DNA of 64,000 nt from Eumeta japonica (GCA_005406025.1 BGZK01000881.1:62001-126000), one strand, 5' to 3'. Shown: positions 1 through 14,800, numbered from the stretch's first letter. Made by a program: numbers and translations. The notes: generated by a model not told the origin, from the sequence alone.

Positions 1-180
1 TTGGCAACATTAGGACAGTAGAACAGCTGGTGCATAGGTACACTGTGGATCACTGGCCGGCTGGTGCTCCGTTTTGCACAGCCACAATCAGTCGCAAACT
101 TCACTGATGCAAGTCGTCTCGTTGCTCCGTGACCCGATCGCACCCGAGTAGTAGTTTGGTACAATTTGGGCAAAGTTGTA
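1..180. other. Unassigned left-edge segment
   Basis: This stretch is less AT-rich than the following 2.5 kb, and its minus strand reads open throughout in one frame. I do not recognise the encoded residues. It could be the end of a mobile element or an exon cut by the window edge. Nothing in it matches the RRM region expected upstream of the CPSF6 exons. Confidence 0.15.
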
Positions 181-2780
181 CTAAAAAGAAAGACATTATG
201 AATATTTGCGATAAGATGCATGATTGAATTAATCCTGTATATTATAATAATGTTTAAAATATCATATTTCGTAAAATGCTAATACATTTTATTGTTTTTA
301 TTGTAAATGGTACACTGATGATTTAGGCATATGTATATTGGTGGGTAGTTCTCCAAAAAAATCGAAAAACGTGTCCATAAGTAATTTCATGCGTTGTTAA
401 CAGTATGACATCAGCTTATTATTTTTTTATGAACACTATAGAACTATAGCTACATGTAGCGTGCATTATTTTAGTGTTCTTGTTCCTGATGAAGAATATC
501 AGTTGATCGAATACCCTAAAAATCATTCCCTCATCATGTCCTACCCTCAAAATTACGACGATATTATTATGCTAATTCATCTCACCATACAGAAATGTTA
601 ATTGTTATATCATTTTTTATTTCAAAAATACTACTTTTAACACTAAAACTTACTTTCATTGAGTAATGAGTAATAAATTACTCGAAAATTGATTTTTTGT
701 CTTTGTCCCACCAAAACAGAATCATTCCCTCACATTTTATAAACACTTGTTCAGTAATTTTATATTTGACTTTTAGCTACCACATTAATGAATTATTAAC
801 AGTTGGAAACTCTGTCAGTGTGGCCTTACCATCATTATTGCCCGACGAAAAAGAATTTAATGAACTTCAGTCATTTTTTATGAATTATTTAAATATTACA
901 TTTTCACGCATCAATCCCTCAATTGAAGTTTGAACTAGATAAATGTTTTATCTTTTCATAATTATTAGATTTTCTTGCTGACTAGGAGGTGCAATATTAG
1001 CGTTCAATTACAAATCAAACTCAGATTATATATAAGCACGTTTTGTTGATTATATTTGATTTTCGTCATTCCCTCACCATCATTCCCTCATGAAAATTAT
1101 AAATAAGGGAAATGATTATTATAAGTATTATGAGTAAAGTAACGATATATCAGTTTTCTATCGTCAATATGATTATCCACATTCACCTTGGGAAGGTTTT
1201 TTATACCATGTGCAACGATAAACTTAACGATATCGCAGTTTTTTTGAAATGTAATAGCCGAAAATAGCTGCTGCGGTTTTAAACAAGTTCCAAATGTTAA
1301 AAACTAATTTTTGCAATGAATGAATTTGTATTTTTGAAAAAAAATCATAATTGTTTCATAAATTAACCATACCCAACATGTAAATAATAAATATATAAAA
1401 GATTACTCCCTCATAATCGATTTTTACGAATATTTTGATTAAAAGTATGAAAAGTTAGGGACCACTTTGCCAACTAAAATAAGTCTCTTATACACTAATT
1501 ATTACATTAAAAAAAAATCGCTAATTATGTAAAGTTATATTTTTTTTATTTTCGATGGTCATTTTCGATTTTTTTGCACTCCCTAAGTATATATGACAAA
1601 AGGTGACAAGGACATGTTTGTCTGTTGCTTACTAGGGTGCATAACATTTACCATACAACCTAGAAACAGAGACTAACATTTAAATATAAAGTAAAGAATG
1701 TACACATTTAAAAATCAAATTAATACGTCAACTAAAACATTTTGATATTTTTTAAAATTGTAGTAATAGATTAAGGTTTGTGTTCCAGTATTTTCTTTTT
1801 TGTATAAGTGGGGAATCGTCAAAAAAGTATCTAAATCTGCCCAATATCTAAATATTTAAATTTCGCCATTGACATTATAATACATCACATAAATTTTAGC
1901 AGTGGGATAATTTATTCTTAGATTGTTTCTATAAGATGGCAAACTAAATATTTTTCGTAGGTGGATACTTCTACAAAACTATTAAATTGTCATTTCTCAG
2001 CTCAGTTGGTTACTTCATATAAGATACCATTTTTAAATTTTGTATAAAAGTAAGACAATTTTTGAGAGTAAATGCATTAAACAGACAATCTTAGATCATA
2101 GGGTCTCTTACATGTGGTTCCAGAAGTTGCATACGCCATATTTGAAAGTAAGAAATTACATAGTCTATACATAAAAGCATACCTATTTTCTAATCTTTAG
2201 GAAGTAACGCTATACTTCCTAAAACAAAATGGGTCCCAAGCGTCAGTAGCAAATCCTAGATGACTGCGAACTAAGATATTGTTGTCTTATTCGCGTTCAA
2301 TTTTGATTAAAATCGCAGTCCATTGGTCTAAGAAATACCAGCATATGCTCTGCTTTAAAGTCACTACAAAATAATAGCATATTTTTCCATCTTAGAAAAA
2401 TGTTTAAGAAGGTAACTAAAAAACAAGAAAGAATATTAGAGTTGATGTTGGGAAATAATTGTGTAGGTATGAAAACGTAATTTAATTCTTCTATATCTAT
2501 ATAAAAAAAGGAAATGACTGATTCACTGGTCGACACACAACCGAAATTTCCGTGTCAAGAAACTTGAAATTTTGCAAAAGGCTTACTATTATAGTGTAGA
2601 TAAGCATTAAGGGGTTTTTAGAACATTCATTTCCAAGTAAGTGAAAAGGAGGATGAAGTTAATAGAGTTATGAAAAGTGGTTTTGGGCTCTTTTTTTCAA
2701 TTAAAGAAACAATTATTTCTATATATATATATAAATAACAATAATAGGATCGAATAAACATGCTGTTATGGGTGTTGCAG
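181..2780. other. AT-rich intronic or intergenic DNA with a recurring ATCATTCCCTCA motif
   Basis: No supportable exon is visible. The motif ATCATTCCCTCA or a close variant occurs at about 522, 721, 1067 and 1079, with a shorter form (CTCCCTCATAATC) near 1404, which suggests a decayed repeat. Since CPSF6 exons begin at 2781 in phase 0, this stretch is most likely an upstream CPSF6 intron. Confidence 0.3.
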
Positions 2781-2895
2781 GGAGGTCCGGGGCCAGGTCC
2801 GGGGCCGGGACAGCTGCCGCCGCCGCACCACGCGCTGGCGCCGGGGCCCGGCCCCCGCGGGCCGCCGCACCCCGCGGGGCCGCCGGCGCACCCAG
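2781..2895 (+). CDS. CPSF6: CPSF6 exon: Gly/Pro-rich segment A
   Basis: The exon follows TTGCAG and opens in phase 0 with [10 protein letters not shown], continuing through Pro/His/Gly residues. It ends CCCAG at 2895 with one nucleotide left over, which pairs with the two leading nucleotides of the 4809 exon to encode Gly. It is strongly GC-rich compared with its surroundings. The low-complexity composition is expected for the proline-rich middle of CPSF6 and diverges fast, so assignment rests on phase and context. Confidence 0.82.
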
Positions 2896-5800
2896 GTACG
2901 AACGGCTACCCAGGTACGCATATCCCACACCACTGCATTTGTAACGACTGCACGAAAAAAAATAAAAATTTGATAAGTGTATTGAATATAAATACTTACA
3001 ATTGATTGATTATCTATGGTTATTTTTTCTTTATTTGTAAATTTACTAATTCGCTATTTGTAAGTCTACTGCTTAAAAGGATATGAACTTCATGTGGCGC
3101 AGTATGATCTTTACGTACCTCACTCATAGTCCAACCCTGATTTCGGCATCGCTTTTGGTCTGATATCGATTTTCCTCTTGCTTCTGATCTGAAATGATTG
3201 AGATTGCCGTCTTAGTTTTTATCCCGATCTGTTTCAATCTCGGTCCCATTTTTTGTTCTAAAGATCCCACACGACCACTTTCACTTTCGACCCAATTTCG
3301 TGGCTCGCTTTCACCATCTTCACGCTTCCGATTTCAATCTCATGCCCGATCTCTGTTTCGCTTCCGTTCCCACTTAGTTGCATTCCTGAATCTGTTCTTG
3401 CTCTTATTGCTAATCTGTTCTTGCTTCCGTTCTCGATTCAATTGATGGAATATTAAAGAAGGCCATTCAAAACCAACTGACTTCCATGCATTGATTGATG
3501 AATGTCAGTCAGGCATCTCTATCTACCCTGCATAAATGTATCAATCAATACATTGTATATATTATATGGTGTATTTATTGGTAGTGTGACTTATAAAAAT
3601 TATGTTGTCACAGAATATTATAAGATTAATAATGTACTAATAATATAATTTTATATCTATAAACGTTAATAATCTCAAAAATGTAACTTATGACTATGTT
3701 TAATATAATTGATAAAATGCTTATGATCACAATACCCTAATGACAACTTTTTCATTGCAAATTCCTTTTAAAGTACATAAATTACTTTTGCAGAGTGAAT
3801 TATCAGAAGTTATAGATTTATTGATATAAAATTTTTAGGGTCAACTGTGAATTTCAAACTGTTACTATCTCTAATAACAAGCTAATCTAAAAGCTTCTAT
3901 ATAAATGCAAATAAGTGTAATATTTAGTCATGCGTGTCTGTCGTGACGTGATTTTTTTTTTATTTTGAACGTGGTGTCCATCAATGTTTTTTCTACAATT
4001 TTAATTATGTTGGTAAAATTTTTTGTAATCATTATTTTTAGTTCGTGAGTTACAAAAATTGAAAATGTTTGCCCCGTACAAGCTGTCCTTTTACATTTTA
4101 CAGAAACATTTTATGTATTCCTGGATCCTTACTTATATAATAAGATTGGGAAAAATTATTTGTTTATTCACAAAGTTTAAATACAAAAATAAAATCACCC
4201 GTTTCTTGTAAAACCTAGACTACGATGAAACTGAAAATTTTATAAAAACACTTAGAACATTTATATACACATCAACCTACATTTTAACATACAGGCACGC
4301 GTGCATACACAAACGCAGCACGCCAACGAAGACTCACAAATTCTACAATAGATTAATTTTTCCCATGTCTTTTCATTTTAACCATTGTATATAACTTAAG
4401 AATTACGATAGCATTACCAAAGCAGCGGAATGGGTCCCGGAGATCTATACCACAAGATCGACCTAGCACAGCCACACAACTACAATTCAAACTGGGCATT
4501 TTTACAATGTTTATTATTGAAAAAATTAAATATTATTTTTTATTATTATCACGTCATATCAATTTTATATGGAAACCTTAAGGTGCGAGTTCTATTCGCT
4601 CTTGTATGATTTTTTAACATTTATTAACTGAATTTCATAATAGCACAAACCCTGTTTTGTTGTTATGATATGCAACTTATTTATTAACCTACTTACAGTT
4701 TTCATGTAAGTGACTATGTAATTCTCAATGGAAATAAATATTATTTAAAAAGCGAAGGTCTTCTATTTACAGAGTACTGAAGTTAAAATAAATACTTTTT
4801 TCTTTCAGGCGTAGGAGTTGGTGTGGGCGTAGGCGGTGTGGGGGGTGCGCCGGCTCCGCATGTGAACCCTGCGTTTTTCGGCGCGCAGCCAGGAGCTCAA
4901 CAGCTGGCTCAGGGGCAACCAGGGCCGGGAGTAGGAGCGGCAGTGGGTGCTGGTGTCGGTGGAGGCCCGTATGGACCACCACATGCACACGCTCCGGGTC
5001 CGCCGCACGCGCAGGGTCCACCCGCGCCTGGTCCGCCTCATGCGCACGGTCCGCCTGCGCGACAGCCTTATGCCCGCCCGCCACAGGTAATGTTTACCAT
5101 ACTGCTATCACTATTACTCCTATATTGCATTCTTCGGGGTTAATGCACATTTAAGAAAATATCACATAGTTTGTTAACTCATTTAGTTTTGTTACATTAT
5201 TTCATATTTTGTAAATATATATAATTTTGTTGTTGGTACATATATGTGCTAATAGAAACAATTGAGAAAATAACCCATCGAAACAATTGAGGTTAAATTC
5301 GATGAATTTAAGAAATTCATCGAGTTTGAGCTCAATTGTTTCGATGGGTAATTTTCATTACAGATGGTATTGTCACGGTTTTACTTACGCGGTTGTTATG
5401 GTGAAACCAGAACAAACATCAGCTAATGGAATTCTATTAAAAATATTTTATTTGGGACACTTATGCTTAATTTTTTTGAAAAGTCCTTTTCGAATTCCTT
5501 TTAGTGCAGAAGGTTTGATAATGGTGCTAAAAATTAGATAATCATCTTTTCAATGAGTGTTAGTAGAAGCGTTGCGTTTAAGCTAGTTTGATTTATTTTG
5601 ATCAGTTTTATTTAGTGAAGACAATGTCGGAAATCTGGTGATTTTTTCAACATTGAGGCTTTAACGTGAGGTATGAACTTATATGATTTGAGTTCTAGCT
5701 GCTACATTCGTGATGAAAGTCTGATGATGGAGCCAGAATGTTGGCAAAACTAAACAATAATTACAAAAAAGCTTGTTTAGTTTGGGCTCATTCAATTGCT

Positions 5801-8800
5801 ATTTATTAATCCCATTCTATACAGGACTACATAGTTATATTTGGAGTGTGAAGCATTTGGATGCTCTAAGACAATACTAACACTGATTTATTCAAAGAAA
5901 TTTTTCAATTTATAGAAATTTATTTTTCAAAGATATTTAACATTATACTGAGGTATAATAATTTTTTAATATCGACTATTGAACATGATAACAAATATCT
6001 AAATTATTTTATTTAATTGCCGTCCATGTGGACGGAGCTGGATGGACGGAATTTATATACCCGGGAATAACTTATGGAATTTAATTCATTCTATGTTCAT
6101 TGATTCATTCTATGACATAGAATTCCCCGGTATATAAACTATTACCATACCAAAGTTCATAATATTCCGTCCTGTGGTATTTTGGTGTAGGGTGTGCAAA
6201 TCCACAGATAGACACGAAAATTCTAAAAACTGGCCAAGAGCACTACAGATGAAAATACTGTAATGCACTGATTCTAAATTCAAAAGTCTCAAAATAGAAA
6301 AGTACGATGTGAAAAAGTACACCACCAAAAGAGAGTATCTTCACGGCACTCGCGTCCTTTTATTGAGAAACATAGTTTTACGACAGTAATTTAGAAACGG
6401 TATATCTGATTTTATTGAAAATATTTTTTGTTGAAAGTATTTATTATGTGTTACATTTGTAATTGTTTCCATATTTTTTTGGACATATGTTTTAAAAGAA
6501 AAAAAGGGGGCACAATTTATGCTACTTTTGAAGCAATTGTATCTGGAAATATTTACTTAATCAAAAAAATTGATGAACGATTTAGGCATAGATAAGTATC
6601 TTGAGGTTTTTGCTATTAGCTTTCTGGTCTATGAATATCTCCCTGATATTATATCTGAATATGTAAAAAAATAATAGAATATTTTGAAAAGTTTTTATAA
6701 TTTATTAATGTTATGGTTGTTACTTGTTACCTCAATTACCCTAATAAACAAAAATATTTTATTGTTTCAAGGGACATGCCTAACACATTATTTTTATTAA
6801 AAAACATTTGATATGAAACCGTTTTTTCCAACAACTATTAATATGTTGTAGATGTTTATTGTAATGTAATGTTGATAAATTTATGAATTTTATCCGTGAG
6901 TCGGCCACTGAATTTGTAGCATGTCTAGGGAGGGTACGCGGGTGAGGCTGGTCGTGGTGGAGGAGGCGCGTTACCTGCACATGCTCACCCGCACGCACAC
7001 ATCTCTGAAGCGGAATTCGAGGAGGTGATGAGCCGCAACCGCACAGTGTCATCGTCAGCCATCGCGCGCGCCGTTAGCGATGCGGCCGCCGGCGAGTACG
7101 CTAGCGCCATCGAAACACTCGTTACAGCTATTTCATTGATCAAGCAGAGCAAAGTGGCGCACGACGATCGCTGCAAGATCCTTATCTCGTCGCTGCAGGA
7201 CACGCTACACGGGGTCGAGACCAAGTCGTATAGCTCTAGCGAAAGGTGAGTGGGACTCGATGGCCGTGTGAATAATGCAGCGGATACATGATGCTTATGA
7301 AGCTTTTGCGGCGTGTGCAGGTCTCGACGCGGCGAGCGTTCTCGATCCCGCGAGCGCGAGCGCGAGGCGCGCGCGCACCACCGCGCCGCGCCACCACGCC
7401 GCCGAGACCGCAGCTCCAGCCGCTACCGCGAACGCAGTCGTGACCGCGACGAGCGCGACAGGTAGGCGCCACACTTTTCATTAACGGTATCGGCATTTAT
7501 TCGTTATGAAAAGGTAGATTACATTCGTGTGTACATATAAAATAATGCCACAACGCTTAATGCAATCAGTTACTTTGAAATTTTCCAAGTCGGCTGTTAA
7601 CAAACGACTCCTAAATTTGTATTTGAAAGTATATACTATCTAGCCATATAATAATACATTAGATCCAGATGTATCTACATGTTTCAGGTAGTATAAGAAA
7701 TTTAGAGGAGACTATTAAAGAAAAATAATATAAAAGAAAACAATTTTCAAATTTTTTATCTATCTGTTCGCGCACGTCTCTGAAGTTACTGAACTGATTT
7801 TTATGTGATTTCCACGGATTACAGCTTGGCTTAAAGTGGAATTGTAGGCTTTAGGCTTTATTTATTTAAACTGGGTGTCAGGAAAAAAACGTTATCGGCG
7901 TACGGAGGAAGGGCGGGGGCATATAAAAATTCTATCACACATAAAAAGCTACAATATCCTTCAGTTATATAGTGTATATATTATTTTGATAGTAGAATTT
8001 GTCATGCTTTTGTATAAATTGGAACCGTGAGTGTTATAAGAATTGAATACAGGACAAAACAGAATTGAGAGTCGGGACCGGTACCAAAATTGAGAACGGG
8101 ACCGGAGCCGAAAACAAATGTTGAATCGGGATTAGAATCAGAGTGTGACTGGGGTCAAATCAAGACCGGCATCGAAACCAGAATTGAAAGTGGAGTGAGA
8201 TTGGGATTGACAGCATGGCCTTTTATTATATAAAAATTGAAGACACTTAAGCTATGTCCGTGCGGGCGGAACCGCGGGCGGGAAGCTAGTTTTAAATAAA
8301 TATATTATATCTGTAGGGAACAAAGTTAATTTAAAATTTATGCTTAAACCCTTTCCAGTGTCATGAGATCTACTTGTAATGTTACATGTTTGTTGAAATA
8401 AACATTATGTGCTAATAGAATAATTTTCTATTGTGTGTATTATATATGAGTATTAATGTGTGCATATGTATACAGTATGTGTAATGTATACAGTATGTGT
8501 GATCCCACAGTGATGAAACATTAAATATATAATTATTTTCTAATCTCACTCATAAGTTGGAGAATGTAGATAAATTTTCCTGTTTAGTTATGTATTGGTC
8601 ATCGCTGTTCATGAACAGTCGCAACCCTAGAAGAATTCTCTTGGGTAGGAATAAAATATCTGATGGAGAGGAGAATGGACTTACAGAATGGGTTGATGGA
8701 AGAAGGTTATCAACCGGAACTCCTATTCACTGGATGAAACACAACATGATAATCTGCTTCCTCGCGTCTGTATTCTGTGAAAGTGTTACCGGTTGAGTTG

Positions 8801-11800
8801 GCACATTTTCGTGTTGCAACTAAATTGGCCATGCTTTGTTCTTCTAGATAATTCTTTAAAACTATAAAATTTTGGGAAAAAATGTAGTGTTTTACTTATG
8901 GTCTAACGACTTTAATAATAATCGAAAATCTAAGTCTTTAAATTTCCATAAACTCAAAATACTAATGCCAAGAAAATAGTTATGCATGTGTTTCTACATT
9001 TTACTTAAGACTAATAAATTTAATTGCTATGGTAGCCCACTCAAACTACATAATCTATTTATGTATTTTTTCTTGTTGTGTAGCTTTTTTATATTTCAGT
9101 TACAATAGATAAATTTGACTCAGATTTTAATAAAACGTAGTAGTAGCCAATCGAATAATTTATAGTACGAAACACTCTTCACGAGTTCGATTGCATTTGG
9201 CCTTTTTTTTATTTACTGTAGTTACATCAAAAACTTGACATTTCTTAATTCTGCTGTACAAGTCTATTTGATCGAAACTCATCATCAACGAATCAGTTTC
9301 GGGTAGATTAGAACTATTTGCCTTGGCAAATCCTTATTTCAAGGTTCTTGTTTTCGTTGTAGTTATACAAAACTAAACAACTGATCACTAGAAACCACAA
9401 AATACTGTTAAATCCAGGTAAAGAGTACAGGAATTATTGAAGTTCAAACGGAACAAAATAACGTTTATATGGCGTTACGTAATTCGCTTTAGTTGATGTT
9501 CAACCTGATCGCTGCATTTTTTAGTAAAAACAAATAAATTATCAATCGAGTGATGTCATTGGTCTCAAATCATAAATAGCACGAATAGGTCGCTTCAGCA
9601 GCACGAAAGTCGTGTTAATATCGACTGCTTGACCTCATAACGAAATTTCATAAGTCATAAAACTATGAAAACATTGAAAGAAACTAGAACATAGTACCCA
9701 AGTATTGAAACTCTTTCATTTGTTCTACACGCTTACCTTCTATATATCACATTTAGTCGTGCTTTCGCCTCTTTCAAACACCAGCACCCTAGTCTTCCTG
9801 ATATTTATTTTCATACTTCTTTTCTTAACAGAATCCTTCATTTTACATACCATCTGTAGTTCGCATGCCGACATTGTAACGATCACGTGGTCGTCGGCCT
9901 ATAGGAGGAATTTGACAGTTTATCCATTCTTTATCCACAATTATACTCTTTCAGATTATGTAGAGACCTATCCATGAATAGATTGAATTACCAAGGTTAA
10001 GCTACATATCCCTGTCTAACATCCTTACGGATGTCAAACCAGTCATTGTATGCCCCATTTATACTGCCCAAGCAGCTCTGGAACAGCAGCACGGAGCCCC
10101 AGTATAGAGATTTCTTTGTCTGTATCTATCCACTACTCACTTTATGCATGGATAGGGTTCTCCATAGATCATTTCTTTTTACTCTATCATAAGATTTTTT
10201 CTAGATCTATGAAAATACAGAAAACCTTTTAGCTCTTAGCCAAAAACTTTCCCGTAATGTTTTACAGAAAAAAACTTACTCCGTACATCTCATCTCTGTT
10301 AGAAATCTCACTTGTACATCCTAATTCTTATTTTCAGTCTCATTCACAACCTTTACAATAATGATTTTCGCATACAGTTTGTAAACGATGCTGAGGAGGC
10401 TTATAAAGTAGTAATCGTGCAAACTTGCCATGAGCTTTTCCCTTTATAGACAGATATAATAATGAGTTTGTGCCAGTCTTTAGTTACCCTACGACTTTTC
10501 CAGCATTTATTAAAGAGCTGACACAGCGGGCTTGCCACTATACCCTCACTGTCTCTCAGCATCTCTGACGAAATCTTATCATATCCTGCAGCTTTTCCAA
10601 CTTTCATACGTTTTAGTGCTTTCATAATTTCATCCATCGTAATTTATTTTCATTTTCGTCATCGATCATAAATTCAGTTGCAGTAACATTGTCATATGCG
10701 ATTGTATATTCACATGCAAAAACACTTTTCGAAATAATTCTTACAGCGCTCTTTCACATGACTATTATTTCTGTAAGCATCCATTATTGTCTCTAGTCAC
10801 ATTTATACATGATACTTCGGAATAATTCCGGGCCTTTTTCACCACATTCCAGAAAAACTTTTGGTTTTCCAGAAAATTATCCGAGAATCTCCGTCATAGC
10901 GTTCTTTTATTTCGTTTTTTCTTCTTTTCACAAATTCCTTAGCTCTCATTTTTGTATCTTTATGTGTACTTTCAGCCTTTTTTAGCTTATCCTTCAAACT
11001 GTCCTTTCTTTGCCACTCTATGGTTGACCTTTGAAGACACTAAATCCAGTTAGGCGTTTTTCTTTTCACCAACTACTTTTCCTCTCTCCAAATTTCACCA
11101 TTAATTATCTTTTTTACTAACATTTGTTCATTTATTTACTTTACATTTCTTTTTTGCTTCATCTACTAATACGTATATCGTTACCTTCAATAATTCATAA
11201 ATTTTTAAACGTTTAGACTGTTTAATTTCATCCAAATTATCTTTCAATCCTTTTACATACTGATCTTTTACATTCTGATTTAGAAGCTTATCGACTTTTA
11301 TTCATTTTAGCTCCATAGTGTTTATTTTCTCATGGTGTCTGTCACCAACTTTGGCGTACGAAGGCTGCTATTTGTGTCCGGAATATAAAAAAGAAACAAA
11401 CATCTATTATGTATTTAATATAGTCTTATTGCTTTTCAGAATATTTGCCATGGTGATAAATACACTTTTGCATACATGCTGAAACTAATTTTTATTGCAC
11501 TTTTTCAATTCTGATTGAGGTATCTCCAAACGTTCATTTTGAACGCATCAACAGCCTCTTCGCGGATCGAAAAATTGAGCGCATAATTCTTCGTACTTGA
11601 GAATACATAGAAATCGTTGGGTGCCAAAGCGGGGCTGTACCGCGGATGACCCGTCAATGCGATCTTTTGACCTTCCAAAAACCGAATTATTTCGGCTGAC
11701 ATGTGACACCTAGCATTGTCATGATGAATAATGATTATGCGATGTCGGTTATTCTTTTTTATTTCTTCAAAGACTTTTCTTACAAACAAATGGTCGTGTA

Positions 11801-14800
11801 CTACTCCTAATTAACCATTTTATGATTTTCTAGTAACGCTGTAACCACATATCCATTTATACCAAAAAATGCAACCATTAGCTTCAAAGTGTTTTTGGCA
11901 CGAATCACTTTTTTGGGTTCGGCTCATTTTGGAACACCCACATCGGAGAACAGTCGACGGACTGTTGTTAAGTTTCGATGTCATACGCATAGATCCAAGA
12001 TTCATTGTAGATTCAAGATGATTGTAGATTCAAGATTCATGGCTGTGTAGATATTATAAATAGCTTTTGACGCACCATGATTGTATTTTCTTATAATTTT
12101 TGGTACCAATCGACACGAGCCTGTTTTAAATCAATGCTCAAATTGTGTGGAATCTAACGTGCACGAGTTTTTTTCACAGCCAAATTTTCGTGCAATATTA
12201 TTTGTATGCTTGTTTTACTTATACTTAGGGGCGCCTTTATTAATGCTCGCGATATATTACATGACGATCTTGCATTGTTAGTTCCCGCACAGCATCGATA
12301 TTTTGTGGTACACCAACCGATTTAAGGCGACTTTCTTTAAACTCGTCTATGAGTATAGACCGCCCACGATTAAACTCATTAAACTAGTGATACACAGTGG
12401 TTTTAGATGGTGCTTCATCCCAAAAGTCGAAGTGAGTTGATCGAGGCACTGTTTTTGAGTTAGTCCACGCCGAAAATCATAAATCATTGCACAAAAATTT
12501 TCATGAGTTAAATTCTTGGTGATAAAGACATGTAATTTACCAAGTGACGCCACAATGTGAAACAATTGACAGTTACATAAAACAAATTGTATTCTACAGT
12601 CAAAGAGTTCCATTTTTAAGTGTTGTAATTATTTTTTAAATATTATTCTGTATGGGGCCAGTTCTTAATACATAAATAGCAGCGCTCGTAAAGCTTTAAT
12701 TCCACAGACTAAGAAATGGTCTGTGCCAACATTAATACCACGGTACACTCTCGTATCCACAACTTTGCGGTTCTCAACCGATAATCCTTAATCATTAAGT
12801 GTATAATGTTTTTGTCTTCTCTCTGCTATGTATGTGAGTGCATCCTTCTGTAATCAAACATTGCGTTTGTCACACACAAGTTAAACTCTTAACACAGTAG
12901 GAGAAGACAATCACTATTCTCATTCGCTCTTTCATTTCCAAATAACCTACAACTTTCTCACATCCATCTCGCTGTACACCCACCCAGCCATTAAAATCGC
13001 CTGACATTATGATACTTTTGTTTCTGTTATATTTCACTAGTATATCTCTTAGATCAGCCTAAACTCCTCCCACTTCCCGAGCGGTTTAGACATACCTGGA
13101 GCGTATACATAAAATAAAAATCCGTGCCAGTCCAATTTGAACTCGGAGCTTGAAGAGCCTTTGATTTACACATTTGTAACCGTTTTTACATTCAGATAGT
13201 CTTTCTGATAGAATGAAGCCAACACTACAACATCCTCATTGGCTCTGATAAATGCCAGATCAATAACCTCGAAGGATTCATGTTTGATGGCTCCACCGCT
13301 ACCTTTTTTTCGTGGTCTGCCTTTTTTTTTAATCCCATTCATACACAAAGTATCCAGTCGCTTGTCTTTCATCAATATGCAGACTTCATCAAATTTATTA
13401 TTCATACCTCCACACACATTCAGAGTACCGAAACGGACTTTTCTAGTCCGTGTTTCGTCCCGAAAGGGAACTGAGTGTAACACCGCTCCGGATACGATGA
13501 GACTGCCAGGGACAAGTCCGGAGAGATATTCTCTGACAACGCCAGTACCCTCCTGGGGTTTAATTTTCGCGAACATTGAATTTTGAAGAGAGTAGAAGGA
13601 ATAGAGAGTGGGAAAGATAGAAGGTCGAAAGGATATTTAGGTTGTGGGGTAGGAAAGATAGGCTAGAGCTTGAGGAGTCCGGGTTTGCGTGCCCGTACGC
13701 TCCTGCGCAAAGTCTGGTCAGGTTTGCTAATGGTGTAATCTATAATTCATAAATAAATTTCATTAGATAAATATATAATTTTAATGATTTTTGGTTAGTC
13801 GTCATGCCTACTAATGAATGGTGAGAGCGAGCATAATACCAAAAATAAATAATCGTTTTATCTCCGATAGCATAATGATATAGTTATATTCATGTGGTTT
13901 CAGCACTGCAAATTTGTGCGCAATCACCGAAATATTTATTAGTGTTTAAGTATGCAAGGTAAAGTTGTGTCGGCTTTTCAAAATATGTCGTGACAATTTA
14001 CTTTTGTTCCAATGAAAGAAGCAATATATTCAAATTATTTTTAAATTTAATTTATCATTAATTTATAGATTTTTAGACTGTTCCTAAAGTTTCGTGTAAC
14101 AGCCATCGGCGTATCCGCCACGGGCGGCGGAAGCGCGAGGCGTGCCCACTCTGACTCCTGTGAAATTTGCAGATACCGCGAGAGGTCGAGGGAGCGCGAT
14201 CGCGATCGCGACCGTGACGCGTAAGTGTTGCCAGCACCATGCATGTGGCGCCGTCCGCCGCGATCGCTCTCCCCCGTCTAGGAGTCCGGGCCGGCGGCGC
14301 CTCTTAATATTCTTCACTCCTCACTAACTGCATTATCCTGTTGGCGCATGCGCTTCGGGTCGAGCTCGGACGGTTTTTTGATAAAAATATTTTGATGAAT
14401 AGAATTTTTCTCAGGAGACGATCGAGCGCGTTCGGCGGTTGGGAATCTCAGGCACTTTCGGATGAGACGTACAGTCAGCCGCCGAATGCGAGCGGCCGTT
14501 ACGTATTTTTCCAATAATTTTAACGTCGTGTGTTTGCTTAATTTGCCATGTCTCTACCCAGTGAGTTGCCATTCGCTGTGCCTATAGTCGTCAGTTGACT
14601 ACACGTCTGATGTGAACGCGTCCTCTTTGCCGTTCTGTACTTGACCGGATGTCTCATAATGAACTCATTCAACTATCACTTGTATTTCCAGATACTACCG
14701 GGAGTATCGTGAGCGTGAGCGCGATCGATCGCGGTCGCGAGAGCGGGAACGCGATCGTGGCGAGCATTACAGCCGAGCGCACAGCCGCGAGGAGCGCCGC

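Noticed and set aside
4767..5084. Long minus-strand open frames over 4767-5084 and 14669-14995
   Set aside because: They are antisense shadows of the GC-rich, repetitive CPSF6 exons at 4809-5086 and 14692-14974.
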